A DNA stretch of 64,000 nucleotides from an uncultured Pelagibacteraceae bacterium (lineage in GTDB: Bacteria > Pseudomonadota > Alphaproteobacteria > Pelagibacterales > Pelagibacteraceae): contig CACFAI010000003.1 of assembly GCA_902564265.1 (NCBI GenBank), forward strand, positions 1 to 64,000. Direction: 5' to 3'. Below the pieces are notes generated by a model that was not told the DNA's origin, did no database searches, and worked only from the letters and a program-made list of their open reading frames with translations. Position 1 is the first letter of the stretch. Each line of letters opens with the position of its first letter. Of the stretch, positions 63,573-64,000 are shown one piece after another. A program made the position numbers and the translations under genes.

Positions 63573-64000
63573 ATAATTTTAAAATTTATAAAAACTTTAA
63601 TTTGTCCAAAAAGGACAAAGGGGCAATCATTTTAATCGGAAACTTTGATGGTCTTCATAGGGGGCATCAAAAACTATTTAATGAAGCAAAAAGTTTCAAA
63701 AAAAAATTTAAATTGAGAATGGGAGTAATTACTTTTGATCCAATACCAAAAATGTTTTTTAAAAAGCTTCGTAATTATAGACTTTCAATTTTTGATCAAA
63801 AAATTCAACTTTTAAAAAAAAATAATGTAGATTTTATTGTAAATCAAAAATTTGATATAAAATTTTCAAAAATAAGTTGTTACGATTTTATAAAAAAAAT
63901 TTTATTTAATAAGGTTAAACCAAAATATATTTTTGTCTCAGACAATTTTAGATTTGGTTATAAACGGGCTGGCGATATAAAACTTCTTAAGTCATTGGAA
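63566..64000 (+). CDS. ribF: bifunctional riboflavin kinase / FAD synthetase, N-terminal part (runs off the window)
   Basis: ATG at 63566 reads MVNNFKIYKNF...AIILIGNFDGLHRGHQKLF...VITFDPIPKMFF...YIFVSDNFRFGYKRAGD. Confidence 0.92.
   Translation, partial: MVNNFKIYKNFNLSKKDKGAIILIGNFDGLHRGHQKLFNEAKSFKKKFKLRMGVITFDPIPKMFFKKLRNYRLSIFDQKIQLLKKNNVDFIVNQKFDIKFSKISCYDFIKKILFNKVKPKYIFVSDNFRFGYKRAGDIKLLKSLE

Overview
The window is a compact, AT-rich stretch of an alphaproteobacterial genome. It looks like the SAR11 / Candidatus Pelagibacter lineage, judged from low GC, very short or overlapping intergenic spacers, Lys/Ile/Asn-rich proteins, a SAM-II riboswitch on metX and a class I lysyl-tRNA synthetase. 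I could not run a search to confirm this. Nearly all of it is chromosomal core gene content: proline (proBA), methionine (metXW), obg/rpmA/rplU, hisC-tyrC, lysK-pyrD-rpmB, a polyamine cluster, regA, polA, chvI/chvG, ahcY, tsaE plus amgK/murU-like genes, an RND efflux pair, purine salvage, hsp20, isocitrate lyase, groESL and ribF. I saw no CRISPR array, transposase, prophage, rRNA or tRNA gene. No classic defence island or clearly new multi-gene system is visible. The best second-look items are: (1) a RamB/ScfR-like regulator with two tandem N-terminal HTH domains facing an array of about seven GTAAATT half-sites upstream of a small ORF and aceA; (2) two intergenic loci that look like undescribed structured RNAs (about 58379-58518 on + and about 59791-59897 on -); (3) a decarboxylase / deoxyhypusine-synthase-like / ureohydrolase polyamine cluster with a terminator-like hairpin in its leader and an FNR-like palindrome shared with regA; (4) a single-domain voltage-gated channel with a non-standard selectivity filter; (5) a lysine-rich coiled-coil protein of unknown function.
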